6,053 nucleotides of DNA. It comes from CAG-390 sp964384555. GTDB lineage: Bacteria > Bacillota > Clostridia > Oscillospirales > CAG-272. Of the stretch, positions 1 to 5,933 are shown in pieces; position 1 is the stretch's first letter, and each line of letters opens with the position of its first letter. The DNA is taken from assembly GCA_964384555.1 (NCBI GenBank), contig CAYLLA010000070.1, positions 1-6,053 of the forward strand, read 5' to 3'. Both the position numbers and the translations under genes were made by a program. Below the pieces are notes generated by a model that was given only the letters and a program-made list of their open reading frames with translations, did not search any database and was not told the origin of the DNA.

Positions 1-1355
1 GCGATCTCCTCCAGCTTTTCAAGCCGTTTAATGTAATTTTCAAGATCCTCACGGAGCGCGCCGGGGCGTGCTTCCGATATGGCATCTGCCGCTTGAACAA
101 ACACAGCGATCTTGTGGGTGGGCTCAACATCGTTATGATGCGCCTCTATTGCGTGAATGACCTCGCGGCTCTCCTTGAATTTCTTTGCGGCGTTTACGCC
201 GATCTGCACATGCGTGCCCTCAACATCATGCGGGAACGCCTTACCGATATCATGCAAAAGTCCGGCTCTGCGTGCCGTTGCGGCATCCTCGCCAAGCTCC
301 TCCGCCATCATTCCGGCAAGGAATGCAACCTCCACCGAGTGGCGCAGCACGTTTTGACCGTAGCTTGTGCGGTAGCGCAGTCTGCCCAGCAGCTTTACAA
401 GCTCGGGATTGAGGCCGTGCACTCCAACCTCAAATGTTGCGCGTTCGCCGGCCTGCTTAATGCTTGCCTCAACCTCGCGCTTGGCCTTTTCCACCATCTC
501 CTCAATGCGGGCGGGATGGATGCGGCCGTCGGCAATAAGCTTTTCAATGGCCAGCCTTGCCACCTCACGTCTTACGGGATCAAAGCCCGAAAGGGTAATG
601 GCCTCGGGTGTGTCATCGATTATCAGCTCAACGCCGGTCAGCGTTTCAAGCTTTTGAATATTTCTGCCCTCGCGGCCGATTATGCGGCCTTTCATGTCCT
701 CGCCGGGCAACGGGACTGCGGTCACCGTGGTCTCTGCCACCTGGTCTGCCGCGCAACGCTGGATCGCCAGCGAGATTATACCGCGCGCACGTGTTTCGGC
801 CTCGTCCTTAAACTGCGCCTCAAGCTCATCCATTCTCTGGGCAAAATCGTATTTCGCCTCCGATTCAAGGCTTGCCATCAGCTCGCTCTTGGCCTCGGCT
901 GTGGTAAGACCCGCTATAGTCTCCAGCTTTTTCTGCTGTTCGGCTACCAGCTGACCTATCTCCGCGCGGGCGGCATCGTTCTCCTTGATCTTTCGGTCAA
1001 GGGTCTCGTTTTTGCGGTCAAGCTGCTCGGTCTTTCGGTCCAGCGCTTCCTCCTTTGAGGCAAGACGGCGCTCGGAGCGTGTTACCTCGGCGCGGCGCTC
1101 CTTGATCTCCCGCTCGGATTCGTTGCGCTGCTGGTTTATCTCCTTTTGCGCGGCAACGATCATGCGGTTGGTCTCGTAGGTCGCGGCCATTTTGGCGTCG
1201 GCCTCTATCTTTTTGGCCGCTTCCTCGGCGGAGCCTATCTTCTTTTCGGCCACTCTCTTGCGTATGAGAATGCCTATCAGTATGCCCAGCCCCAGTCCAA
1301 CGGCTAATGCCGCCACTGCCGCGATAACTAAAATTATTATCGTTTTGCTTTCCAT
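1..1355 (-). CDS. rny: Ribonuclease Y (endoribonuclease, membrane-anchored), 3' end beyond the window
   Basis: RNase Y is a membrane-bound endoribonuclease that starts decay of many mRNAs in Firmicutes. Reading from 1355 to the left edge gives 451 open codons with no stop. Residues 5-31 form one hydrophobic helix followed by RKR, a typical N-terminal anchor. Residues ~33-205 are charged, Glu/Lys/Arg-rich and coiled-coil-like. A KH RNA-binding domain follows, with GRIIGREGRN and the GxxG loop at G227-G230. The HD phosphohydrolase domain carries the metal-binding His368-Asp369 pair (LLHDIGKAF) and a downstream H406-H407 (EAHHND). The last visible residues, ENYIKRLEKLEEI, match the known family just before its C-terminal segment. 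RNase Y is usually ~520 residues, so about 70 are missing because of the window edge, not a mutation. The ATG at 1355 is supported by an AGGAGGT ribosome site 5 nt upstream and by its own strong promoter. Identification is by family motifs remembered from B. subtilis Rny. Confidence 0.96.
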   Translation of the reverse strand, partial: MESKTIIILVIAAVAALAVGLGLGILIGILIRKRVAEKKIGSAEEAAKKIEADAKMAATYETNRMIVAAQKEINQQRNESEREIKERRAEVTRSERRLASKEEALDRKTEQLDRKNETLDRKIKENDAARAEIGQLVAEQQKKLETIAGLTTAEAKSELMASLESEAKYDFAQRMDELEAQFKDEAETRARGIISLAIQRCAADQVAETTVTAVPLPGEDMKGRIIGREGRNIQKLETLTGVELIIDDTPEAITLSGFDPVRREVARLAIEKLIADGRIHPARIEEMVEKAKREVEASIKQAGERATFEVGVHGLNPELVKLLGRLRYRTSYGQNVLRHSVEVAFLAGMMAEELGEDAATARRAGLLHDIGKAFPHDVEGTHVQIGVNAAKKFKESREVIHAIEAHHNDVEPTHKIAVFVQAADAISEARPGALREDLENYIKRLEKLEEI

Positions 1356-1360
1356 ATTGC

Positions 1361-1367
1361 ACCTCCT
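1361..1367 (-). promoter_or_regulatory. Ribosome binding site of rny
   Basis: On the minus strand the sequence AGGAGGT lies 5 nt before the ATG at 1355. It is a near-perfect complement of the 16S rRNA 3' end. It fixes the rny start at a residue directly followed by the transmembrane anchor, as expected for this family. Confidence 0.9.
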
Positions 1368-1454
1368 TTGTTGTTTTTGCTTTTTGGTTAAAATTCATAT
1401 AAAAAACATACCACGGACGCACCACCGCCCGATATATATATTTTTACACATGAT

Positions 1455-1483
1455 ATTGTACCACAAACCCCGCCCAATGTCAA
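1455..1483 (-). promoter_or_regulatory. Sigma-A (sigma-70 type) promoter of rny
   Basis: The minus strand shows a perfect -35 box TTGACA (1478-1483), a 17 bp spacer and a -10 box TACAAT (1455-1460). A TGG directly before the -10 makes an extended -10 (TGn). The start of transcription should fall near 1448, giving a leader of about 93 nt before the rny ATG. The leader is AT-rich near its start and just before the ribosome site. I saw no known riboswitch motif in it. This is the clearest promoter in the window and implies rny is transcribed independently of the lipoprotein gene. Confidence 0.88.
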
Positions 1484-1492
1484 GGGTTTTTT

Positions 1493-1529
1493 AAATATCG
1501 GGTGAGCGAATGCGAACCCGATATTTTTT
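1493..1529. repeat. Gene-proximal hairpin of the left repeat array; terminator-like on the plus strand
   Basis: An 11-bp perfect inverted repeat (AAATATCGGGT 1493-1503, ACCCGATATTT 1516-1526) encloses the loop GAGCGAATGCGA. On the plus strand the stem runs into a T6 tract (1524-1529), so it could terminate plus-strand (antisense) transcripts. On the minus strand it is followed by A-rich sequence, so it is a poor terminator in the gene direction. It sits 9 bp upstream of the rny -35 box, outside the rny transcript. The hairpin at 5663-5690 has the same loop apart from one base and two compensatory stem changes, so the two are probably the same structured element. Confidence 0.7.
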
Positions 1530-1533
1530 AAGT

Positions 1534-1948
1534 CTCGGGTGGCGTTATTGCGTAAGATAAACTTTATACCCCGATGGTGGGGAATTTCAGAGTCATATCT
1601 TTCTTGGCCAATTCGGTTGGGTGCGGAACATTTAGTTTTTGGATCCTCGGGTGGCGTTATTGCGTAAGATAAACTTTATACCCCGATGGTGGGGAATTTC
1701 AGAGTCGTATCTTTCTTGGCCAATTCAGTTGGGTGCGGAACATTTAGTTTTTGGATCCTCGGGTGGCGTTATTGCGTTATCTGATATTTATACCCCGACG
1801 GTGAGGAATTTCAGAGTCGTATCTTTCTAAGACGGATAGGACATCAGAACATTTACTGCCATGCGGGTGTAGATATTCAGATTCGTTTCTTTCTTTGTTA
1901 ATTTAGTTGGTCAATTTAGTTGGAATCGAAATAATGAAATTTTTGCTT
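1534..1948. repeat. Left tandem repeat array: units of ~112 bp, three near full-length plus one truncated
   Basis: Unit 1 (1534-1645) and unit 2 (1646-1757) are each exactly 112 bp and differ at only two bases (1595 and 1615 in unit 1). Unit 3 (1758 to ~1855) starts with the same CTCGGGTGGCGTTATTGCGT but diverges after its central part. Unit 4 (~1858-1948) has lost the head and is more degenerate. It carries a 13-bp-period duplication of AATTTAGTTGG (1900-1910 and 1913-1923) and ends in AAATTTTTGCTT. The conserved core is ACCCCGATGGTGGGGAAT, then a TTTCTT-rich stretch, GTTGGGTGCGGAACATTTAG and a T run. Related units lie at 5664-5893 upstream of gyrA. No convincing reading frame: 112 is not a multiple of 3, so frames shift between units. 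The strand of action is unknown. Confidence 0.9.
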
Positions 1949-1953
1949 GCGCA

Positions 1954-1993
1954 AAGCGCCCACCCTGTGCCTTACGGCACAGGGTGGGCGCTT
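1954..1993. terminator. Long perfect hairpin behind the lipoprotein gene, probable terminator or palindromic repeat
   Basis: The arms AAGCGCCCACCCTGTGCC (1954-1971) and its exact complement (1976-1993) form an 18-bp perfect stem with the 4-nt loop TTAC. It lies 44 bp downstream of the lipoprotein stop in the direction of transcription. On that strand the stem is followed by TTTGCGCAAGCAAAAATTT, only a short U run, so it is not a textbook intrinsic terminator. A small GAGC/GCTC hairpin lies between it and the stop codon. It could end the lipoprotein transcript, protect its 3' end, or be a dispersed palindromic element. Confidence 0.6.
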
Positions 1994-2037
1994 GGAGCTT
2001 TCGGCTCGGGGCGGAGTGCTTCCGTTATTTTACACGA

Positions 2038-2880
2038 TCAATACGTCGGTGTATCCAGCCGCCACTCGCCGTCCTGCAAAACGAACGTCAGCTGTTTCTT
2101 TTTGGTCTTCATTTTGACCTCAAGTGTATCATAATCAAGGTAGCGCCCGGTGGCCTCTATCTCCACCGTCACGCGGGTGCGCGAGCTTGACGAGAGCACG
2201 CGCATGGTCGAGGTATCATATTTTGTTCTGGTCTCCTCGGTATAGAGCGGCTCGTACTCATTTGACTTTAAAAAATGCCCCTCGCCGCCCTCGTCGGCCA
2301 TATATCTGGCGCGGGAAAGTCCTATCCCCTCCTCGGCAACGCCGTCAAACATTGCGGGGTATATCGATTCAAGATAAGCCCCGGAGTATACAAGCTCCGC
2401 CGCCGCCTTGATATCGTCCACGCTCCTGTATTTGCAGTCATCCCGCACGTAGTCGTAAAACAGCGGGGCGGAATCATCATACATGCCGGCGCCGTCCGGC
2501 TCGGTATAATCGATGGGATAGTAATATTCCTCGCCCTTTTTGTAAACGTAGCCGTCCGCGGCCTCCGCGCGCACCGAAAGATATTTGTACGCCTTGGCTT
2601 CGTTATCATAATATTTCAGTATCCTGCCGGCGGCGGGATCGTCATAATATATATAATAGGTAGCGTTTTCGGCATCATAGAGCATGCTGCCGCCAAGGGT
2701 CGTGCGCTCGTAGGTGGGCAGACCCTCGCCAAAAAAGATGTCGTTTATCTCGCAGGATGCATCAATGAGGGCGCAAAAATCCTCGCGCACCTCCTCAATG
2801 TCCGGCGCCTGCCCGGCACAGCCGCAAAAGAGCGACAGAATAAGGCTGAGAAGTACAAAAATTAACGGTGTTTTTTTCAT
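2038..2880 (-). CDS. Hypothetical Tyr-rich extracytoplasmic lipoprotein
   Basis: The product is 280 residues. It begins MKKTPLIFVLLSLILSLFCGCAGQ: a short positive start, a hydrophobic stretch and a lipobox-like LFCG-C with the likely lipidated Cys21. It should be exported and anchored on the outer face of the cell membrane. The mature part is soluble-looking, acidic and rich in Tyr (about 30, near 11%), with clusters such as TYYIYYDD and EEYYYPIDY. The C-terminal ~100 residues look beta-rich and end in LQDGEWRLDTPTY, a terminal pattern I associate with NTF2-like or IseA-like Clostridia lipoproteins. That resemblance is from memory and untested. I do not recognise a specific function. The frame is open back to an ATG at 2994, but that start would put 38 unconserved residues before the signal peptide and cross a palindrome. 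ATG 2880 has AAGGAA upstream and is preferred. Confidence 0.88.
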   Translation of the reverse strand: MKKTPLIFVLLSLILSLFCGCAGQAPDIEEVREDFCALIDASCEINDIFFGEGLPTYERTTLGGSMLYDAENATYYIYYDDPAAGRILKYYDNEAKAYKYLSVRAEAADGYVYKKGEEYYYPIDYTEPDGAGMYDDSAPLFYDYVRDDCKYRSVDDIKAAAELVYSGAYLESIYPAMFDGVAEEGIGLSRARYMADEGGEGHFLKSNEYEPLYTEETRTKYDTSTMRVLSSSSRTRVTVEIEATGRYLDYDTLEVKMKTKKKQLTFVLQDGEWRLDTPTY

Positions 2881-2889
2881 TTTGATCGG

Positions 2890-2895
2890 TTCCTT
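2890..2895 (-). promoter_or_regulatory. Ribosome binding site of the lipoprotein gene
   Basis: AAGGAA on the minus strand, following a run of seven A's, lies 9 nt before the ATG at 2880. It is weaker than the rny and gyrA sites. It supports the start at the lipoprotein signal peptide over the longer upstream in-frame ATG. Confidence 0.65.
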
Positions 2896-2946
2896 TTTTT
2901 GGAGCGGTAAATTTCGCGCGGCGGATCTCAAATTTAATGCTTTCTC

Positions 2947-2977
2947 CCGTATGGGCGACCTGCGGTCGCCCATACGG
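2947..2977. repeat. Perfect palindrome with 14-bp arms (GGGCGACC family)
   Basis: CCGTATGGGCGACC (2947-2960) and its exact complement (2964-2977) are separated by the 3-nt loop TGC. It lies 66 bp upstream of the lipoprotein start. Neither side has a T tract, so it is not an obvious terminator. Its core GGGCGACC-N3-GGTCGCCC recurs at 5934-5952, so it is probably a dispersed intergenic palindrome. If transcribed, it would form a stable hairpin in the lipoprotein leader. Confidence 0.75.
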
Positions 2978-3006
2978 CGAAATATACAGAACATATTTAT
3001 TCAATT

Positions 3007-3071
3007 TGAAATTCGCATGGCGATTTTCTTCCGCAACCGCACGCAGTGCGGAATTTCATTGCGCGTAGCGC
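3007..3071. repeat. Nested hairpin cluster just downstream of gyrA
   Basis: Three inverted repeats are packed behind the gyrA stop: GCGC-GTA-GCGC (3061-3071), CCGCAC-GCA-GTGCGG (3037-3051), and an outer pair TGAAATTC (3007-3014) with GAATTTCA (3051-3058) that brackets the second. In the gyrA direction none is followed by a clear U tract. The cluster could be a weak terminator, a 3'-end stabiliser, or palindromic repeat debris. The 201 bp between gyrA and the lipoprotein gene holds this, the palindrome at 2947-2977 and no gene. I found no convincing promoter for the lipoprotein gene. Confidence 0.5.
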
Positions 3072-3081
3072 CCGCCCTACA

Positions 3082-5643
3082 TCAGATCTCTTCCTCGGTC
3101 TCCTGCTCGGTCTCGCCGGATCCATCTTCCTCTTCCGTCTCATCGGTGGGGAGGGTCTCATCCTCGGGGAGTGCCTCGGCGCTCTCATCTATCTCCGGCT
3201 CGGTGGGCAGGGTAGTGCAGCTGACGAGTGCCTGACCCTCCGCCATTCTCATAACGATAACGCCGGCGGCGGAGCGGGAATACACGGGTATATCCCTGAC
3301 CGGGGTACGGATTATCGTGCCCGAGTCGGTTATCAGCATAAGGTCATCATCATCCGATGCCGTTGCAATGCCGGCAAGGCGTCCTGTGCGCTCTGAGATA
3401 TTATGGCACACCACGCCAAAGCCGCCGCGATTCTTCATCAAACGGAAGTCATCAAACTCGGTGCGTTTACCAAAGCCGCGCTCGGTGACCGTCACCAGCT
3501 TTTTGCCCTCCTCAACTGCGACAACGCCGCAAACATAGTCGCCCTCGCGCAGTCTGATGCCTATAACGCCGCGTGCGGTACGTCCCATGGTGCGCGCACC
3601 GCGCTCGCTGAATCTAACGGCGCAGCCGTCGGCGGTGGCAATGATTATATCGCTCATGCCCTCTGTCAGCATAACGGATACCAGCTCGTCGCCCTCGTCA
3701 AGACCTATTGCTATCTTGCCGCCGCGGCGCTGATATTCATACTCGGAGAGCATCGTGCGCTTTATAACGCCGGCGCGGGTGACCATTGTCAGGTACATCT
3801 CGTCACTGCCGTCAAAGCTGTCAATGGCGATGACCGCGGTTATCTTCTCGCCGGGTGTCAGCTCCAAAATGTTGACTATATTCGAGCCCTTGGCTGTTCT
3901 TCCCGCCTCGGGTATCATATACGCCTTGCGCATATGCACCTTGCCGGTGTTGGTAAACATCATAAGATAGGAATGGCTGTGCATTACCAGCACGCGCTCG
4001 ATAAAGTCCTCATCCTTTGTGGACATACCGATAATGCCCTTGCCGCCGCGGCGCTGAGCCTGATATGTGTCGGCGGGCTGGCGTTTGATATAGCCCGAGT
4101 GGGTTATGGTGATAACGCAGTCATGGCGCTCGATAAGATCCTCTATCACAATATCGTCCGCGGCCTCGATTATCTCGGTGCGGCGGGGATCCGAGTAGCG
4201 ATCCTTGATCTCGGTCATCTCATCGCGGATGATCTCCTTGATCTTTGACATATCGCCCAGTATCCCCTCAAGCTCGGTAATGAGGGCGTAAAGGCGGGCA
4301 AGCTCGGCCTCCACCTTATCGCGCTCCATGCCGGTAAGTCGGCCAAGCGTCATTTCAACTATCGCCTGCGCCTGCGGGTCGGTCAGCTCAAAGCGTTCGA
4401 TAAGCTTTTGCTTTGATTCGGGGATCGATGCCGAGGATTTCATGATGGCCACCACCTCATCGATATTATCGATGGCGACCTTGTAGCCCTCAAATATATG
4501 CGCGCGCTGGCGTGCCTTATCAAGATCAAATCTTGTGCGGTTGATTATTACCGATTCCTGGTGCGCGATATAGGCATCCAGTATCTGCGGCAGGGAAAGA
4601 ACTTTAGGCTCGCCGTTAAGCAATGCCAGCATATTAACGGCGCAGGTATCCTGCAGCTGGGTATATTTATACAGCTGATTGAGTATCACCTGCCCGTTTG
4701 CATCCCGCCTGTAGCCTATAACTATGCGCATGCCGTTACGTCCGCCGGATTCATCGCGCAGCTCGGTTATGCCCTCAATGCGTTTTTCCCTTACCAGCTG
4801 TGCTATCGATTCGCAAAGCAGGCTCTTGTTTACGCCGTAGGGGATCTCGGTAACAATTATTCTGTGCTTTTCATCCTCAATATGTGCCTTGGCTCTCACC
4901 ATTATGCGGCCGTGGCCGGTGGTATAGGCCTCGCGAATGCCGTTTACGCCGTATATCGTGGCGGCGGTGGGAAAGTCCGGTCCTTTTACATACTGCATCA
5001 GGTCCGCCACCGTGCATTCGGGATTTTCCATTCTGTATATCGTGGCATCTATCACCTCGCCAAGGTTATGCGGGGGAATGTTCGTTGCCATACCCACGGC
5101 AATACCCACCGTGCCGTTTACAAGCAGGTTGTGGAAGCGGGTGGGCAGAACGGTCGGCTCGTCAAGGCGGTTATCAAAGTTGCGCATCATGGGGACAACG
5201 TTTTTGTCTATGTCGCGCATCATCTCGTCGGCGATCTTTGAGAGTCTCGCCTCGGTATAACGGTAGGCCGCGGGCGGGTCGCCGTCAACAGATCCAAAGT
5301 TACCGTGGCCCTCTATCAGCGGGCAACGGAGGGAAAAATCCTGCGCCATACGCACCATCGTGCCGTATACCGATGCATCTCCGTGCGGATGGTAGCGGCC
5401 AAGCACGTTACCTACCGTCGTTGCGGATTTGCGGAACGCCTTGTCATGCGTCAGGTGGTCCTCATACATTGCCCAAAGCACGCGGCGCTGACCCGGCTTC
5501 ATGCCGTCGCGCACGTCCGGCAACGCACGGGAGGTGATGACCGACATCGAGTACTCGATAAAGGATTGCTTCAGCTCGTGCTCCATGTCTATGTTGAGTA
5601 TTTTTTGATCCTTAAATGTAAGATCCGGCTTTTGTTTTTCCAC
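3082..5643 (-). CDS. gyrA: DNA gyrase subunit A
   Basis: GyrA is the breakage-reunion subunit of the A2B2 gyrase, which with GyrB and ATP introduces negative supercoils. The 853-residue product begins with the family region EYSMSVITSRALPDVRDGMKPGQRR (abbreviated; ~30-54). The quinolone-pocket helix HPHGDASVYG is at 85-94. The catalytic Tyr129 is in AAYRYTEARLS, with Arg128 beside it. The breakage-reunion and coiled-coil part extends to ~490. The C-terminal beta-pinwheel shows six blade repeats starting near 510, 559, 617, 666, 716 and 768. The GyrA box QRRGGKG at 530-536 separates it from ParC. Residues ~811-853 are a strongly acidic tail without basic residues. Start is GTG at 5643, with GAAGGAG 6 nt upstream; the next in-frame ATG (Met20) would cut into the conserved start. 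No gyrB is adjacent in the window. Odd points: Ala90 and Gly94 replace the usual Ser and Asp/Glu of the drug site. Confidence 0.98.
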   Translation of the reverse strand: MEKQKPDLTFKDQKILNIDMEHELKQSFIEYSMSVITSRALPDVRDGMKPGQRRVLWAMYEDHLTHDKAFRKSATTVGNVLGRYHPHGDASVYGTMVRMAQDFSLRCPLIEGHGNFGSVDGDPPAAYRYTEARLSKIADEMMRDIDKNVVPMMRNFDNRLDEPTVLPTRFHNLLVNGTVGIAVGMATNIPPHNLGEVIDATIYRMENPECTVADLMQYVKGPDFPTAATIYGVNGIREAYTTGHGRIMVRAKAHIEDEKHRIIVTEIPYGVNKSLLCESIAQLVREKRIEGITELRDESGGRNGMRIVIGYRRDANGQVILNQLYKYTQLQDTCAVNMLALLNGEPKVLSLPQILDAYIAHQESVIINRTRFDLDKARQRAHIFEGYKVAIDNIDEVVAIMKSSASIPESKQKLIERFELTDPQAQAIVEMTLGRLTGMERDKVEAELARLYALITELEGILGDMSKIKEIIRDEMTEIKDRYSDPRRTEIIEAADDIVIEDLIERHDCVITITHSGYIKRQPADTYQAQRRGGKGIIGMSTKDEDFIERVLVMHSHSYLMMFTNTGKVHMRKAYMIPEAGRTAKGSNIVNILELTPGEKITAVIAIDSFDGSDEMYLTMVTRAGVIKRTMLSEYEYQRRGGKIAIGLDEGDELVSVMLTEGMSDIIIATADGCAVRFSERGARTMGRTARGVIGIRLREGDYVCGVVAVEEGKKLVTVTERGFGKRTEFDDFRLMKNRGGFGVVCHNISERTGRLAGIATASDDDDLMLITDSGTIIRTPVRDIPVYSRSAAGVIVMRMAEGQALVSCTTLPTEPEIDESAEALPEDETLPTDETEEEDGSGETEQETEEEI

Positions 5644-5649
5644 TTTTTT

Positions 5650-5656
5650 CTCCTTC
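5650..5656 (-). promoter_or_regulatory. Ribosome binding site of gyrA, decides a GTG start
   Basis: GAAGGAG on the minus strand lies 6 nt (all A) before GTG 5643. This placement decides for the GTG start over the internal ATG at codon 20. A hairpin (5663-5690) ends only 6 nt upstream of this site, so folding of the leader could affect ribosome access. Confidence 0.88.
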
Positions 5657-5662
5657 TTTAAA

Positions 5663-5690
5663 GCTCGGGTGAGCGACTGCGAGCCCGAGC
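5663..5690. repeat. Gene-proximal hairpin of the right repeat array, in the gyrA leader
   Basis: GCTCGGGT (5663-5670) pairs with GCCCGAGC (5683-5690), seven Watson-Crick pairs plus one T-G, around the loop GAGCGACTGCGA. The loop differs from that of the 1493-1526 hairpin at one base. Stem pairs A-T and T-A there are C-G and G-C here. It begins the first repeat unit and lies 6 nt upstream of the gyrA ribosome site, so it would be within the gyrA leader if transcription starts further upstream. Confidence 0.7.
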
Positions 5691-5893
5691 CTCATCCCCC
5701 AATGGTGGGGAATTGCTGATTCGTTTCTTTCTATGTCAAATTAATTGGGTGCGGAACATTTAGTTTTTTATTTCTCGGGTAGCGCTGTTTCGTCATCCGA
5801 GCTTTATACCCCGATGGTGGAGAATATCAGATTTATAACTTTCTTTGTTAATTTAGTTGGGATCGGAACATTATCACCTATCAAATTTTGCTT
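5664..5893. repeat. Right repeat array: two diverged ~110 bp units upstream of gyrA
   Basis: Unit 5 (5664-5773, 110 bp) shares CCCCNATGGTGGGGAATT, the TTTCTTTCT stretch, ATTGGGTGCGGAACATTTAG and the T run with the left array, but begins with the hairpin head. Unit 6 (5774 to ~5893) has CTCGGGTAGCG, ACCCCGATGGTGG, TTTCTTTGTTAATTTAGTTGG and a degenerate end, AAATTTTGCTT. That last unit resembles the last unit of the left array more than its own neighbour, so the arrays have matching distal ends. No gene is present in the 410 bp from 5644 to the right edge; this array fills over half of it. Confidence 0.85.
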
Positions 5894-5933
5894 TCTATAT
5901 GTCTGTAGGCGAAATATTATCCTCTTGACGTAG

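Noticed and set aside
93..1058. A long 321-codon open frame on the plus strand opposite rny
   Set aside because: It is the mirror of the rny frame. The minus-strand product has clear KH and HD motifs, a ribosome site and a promoter, while the plus-strand product has no recognisable motif.
1356..1448. A riboswitch or attenuator in the rny leader
   Set aside because: The ~93 nt leader is mostly low-complexity A/T without a clear stem-terminator pair or recognisable aptamer core.
1639..1830. Small plus-strand frames in the repeat units (also 5745-5933) with similar peptides such as LGAEHLVF...YTP
   Set aside because: The similarity follows from the repeat DNA. The 112-bp period shifts frame from unit to unit, starts lack ribosome sites, and changes do not favour synonymous positions in any obvious way.
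1534..1948. CRISPR array
   Set aside because: The units are ~112 bp and directly abutting, with no unique spacers of regular length and no cas genes nearby.
2881..2994. Longer lipoprotein start at ATG 2994
   Set aside because: It would add 38 residues before the signal peptide and read through a perfect palindrome. ATG 2880 has a ribosome site and places the signal sequence at the N-terminus.
3403..5241. Long plus-strand open frames opposite gyrA (for example 3403-4248 and 4498-5241)
   Set aside because: GyrA is unmistakable on the other strand. These frames arise from its GC-biased codon usage.
3082..5643. ParC/GrlA (topoisomerase IV A) instead of GyrA
   Set aside because: The intact GyrA box QRRGGKG and a six-blade C-terminal domain indicate gyrase. 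ParC lacks an intact box.
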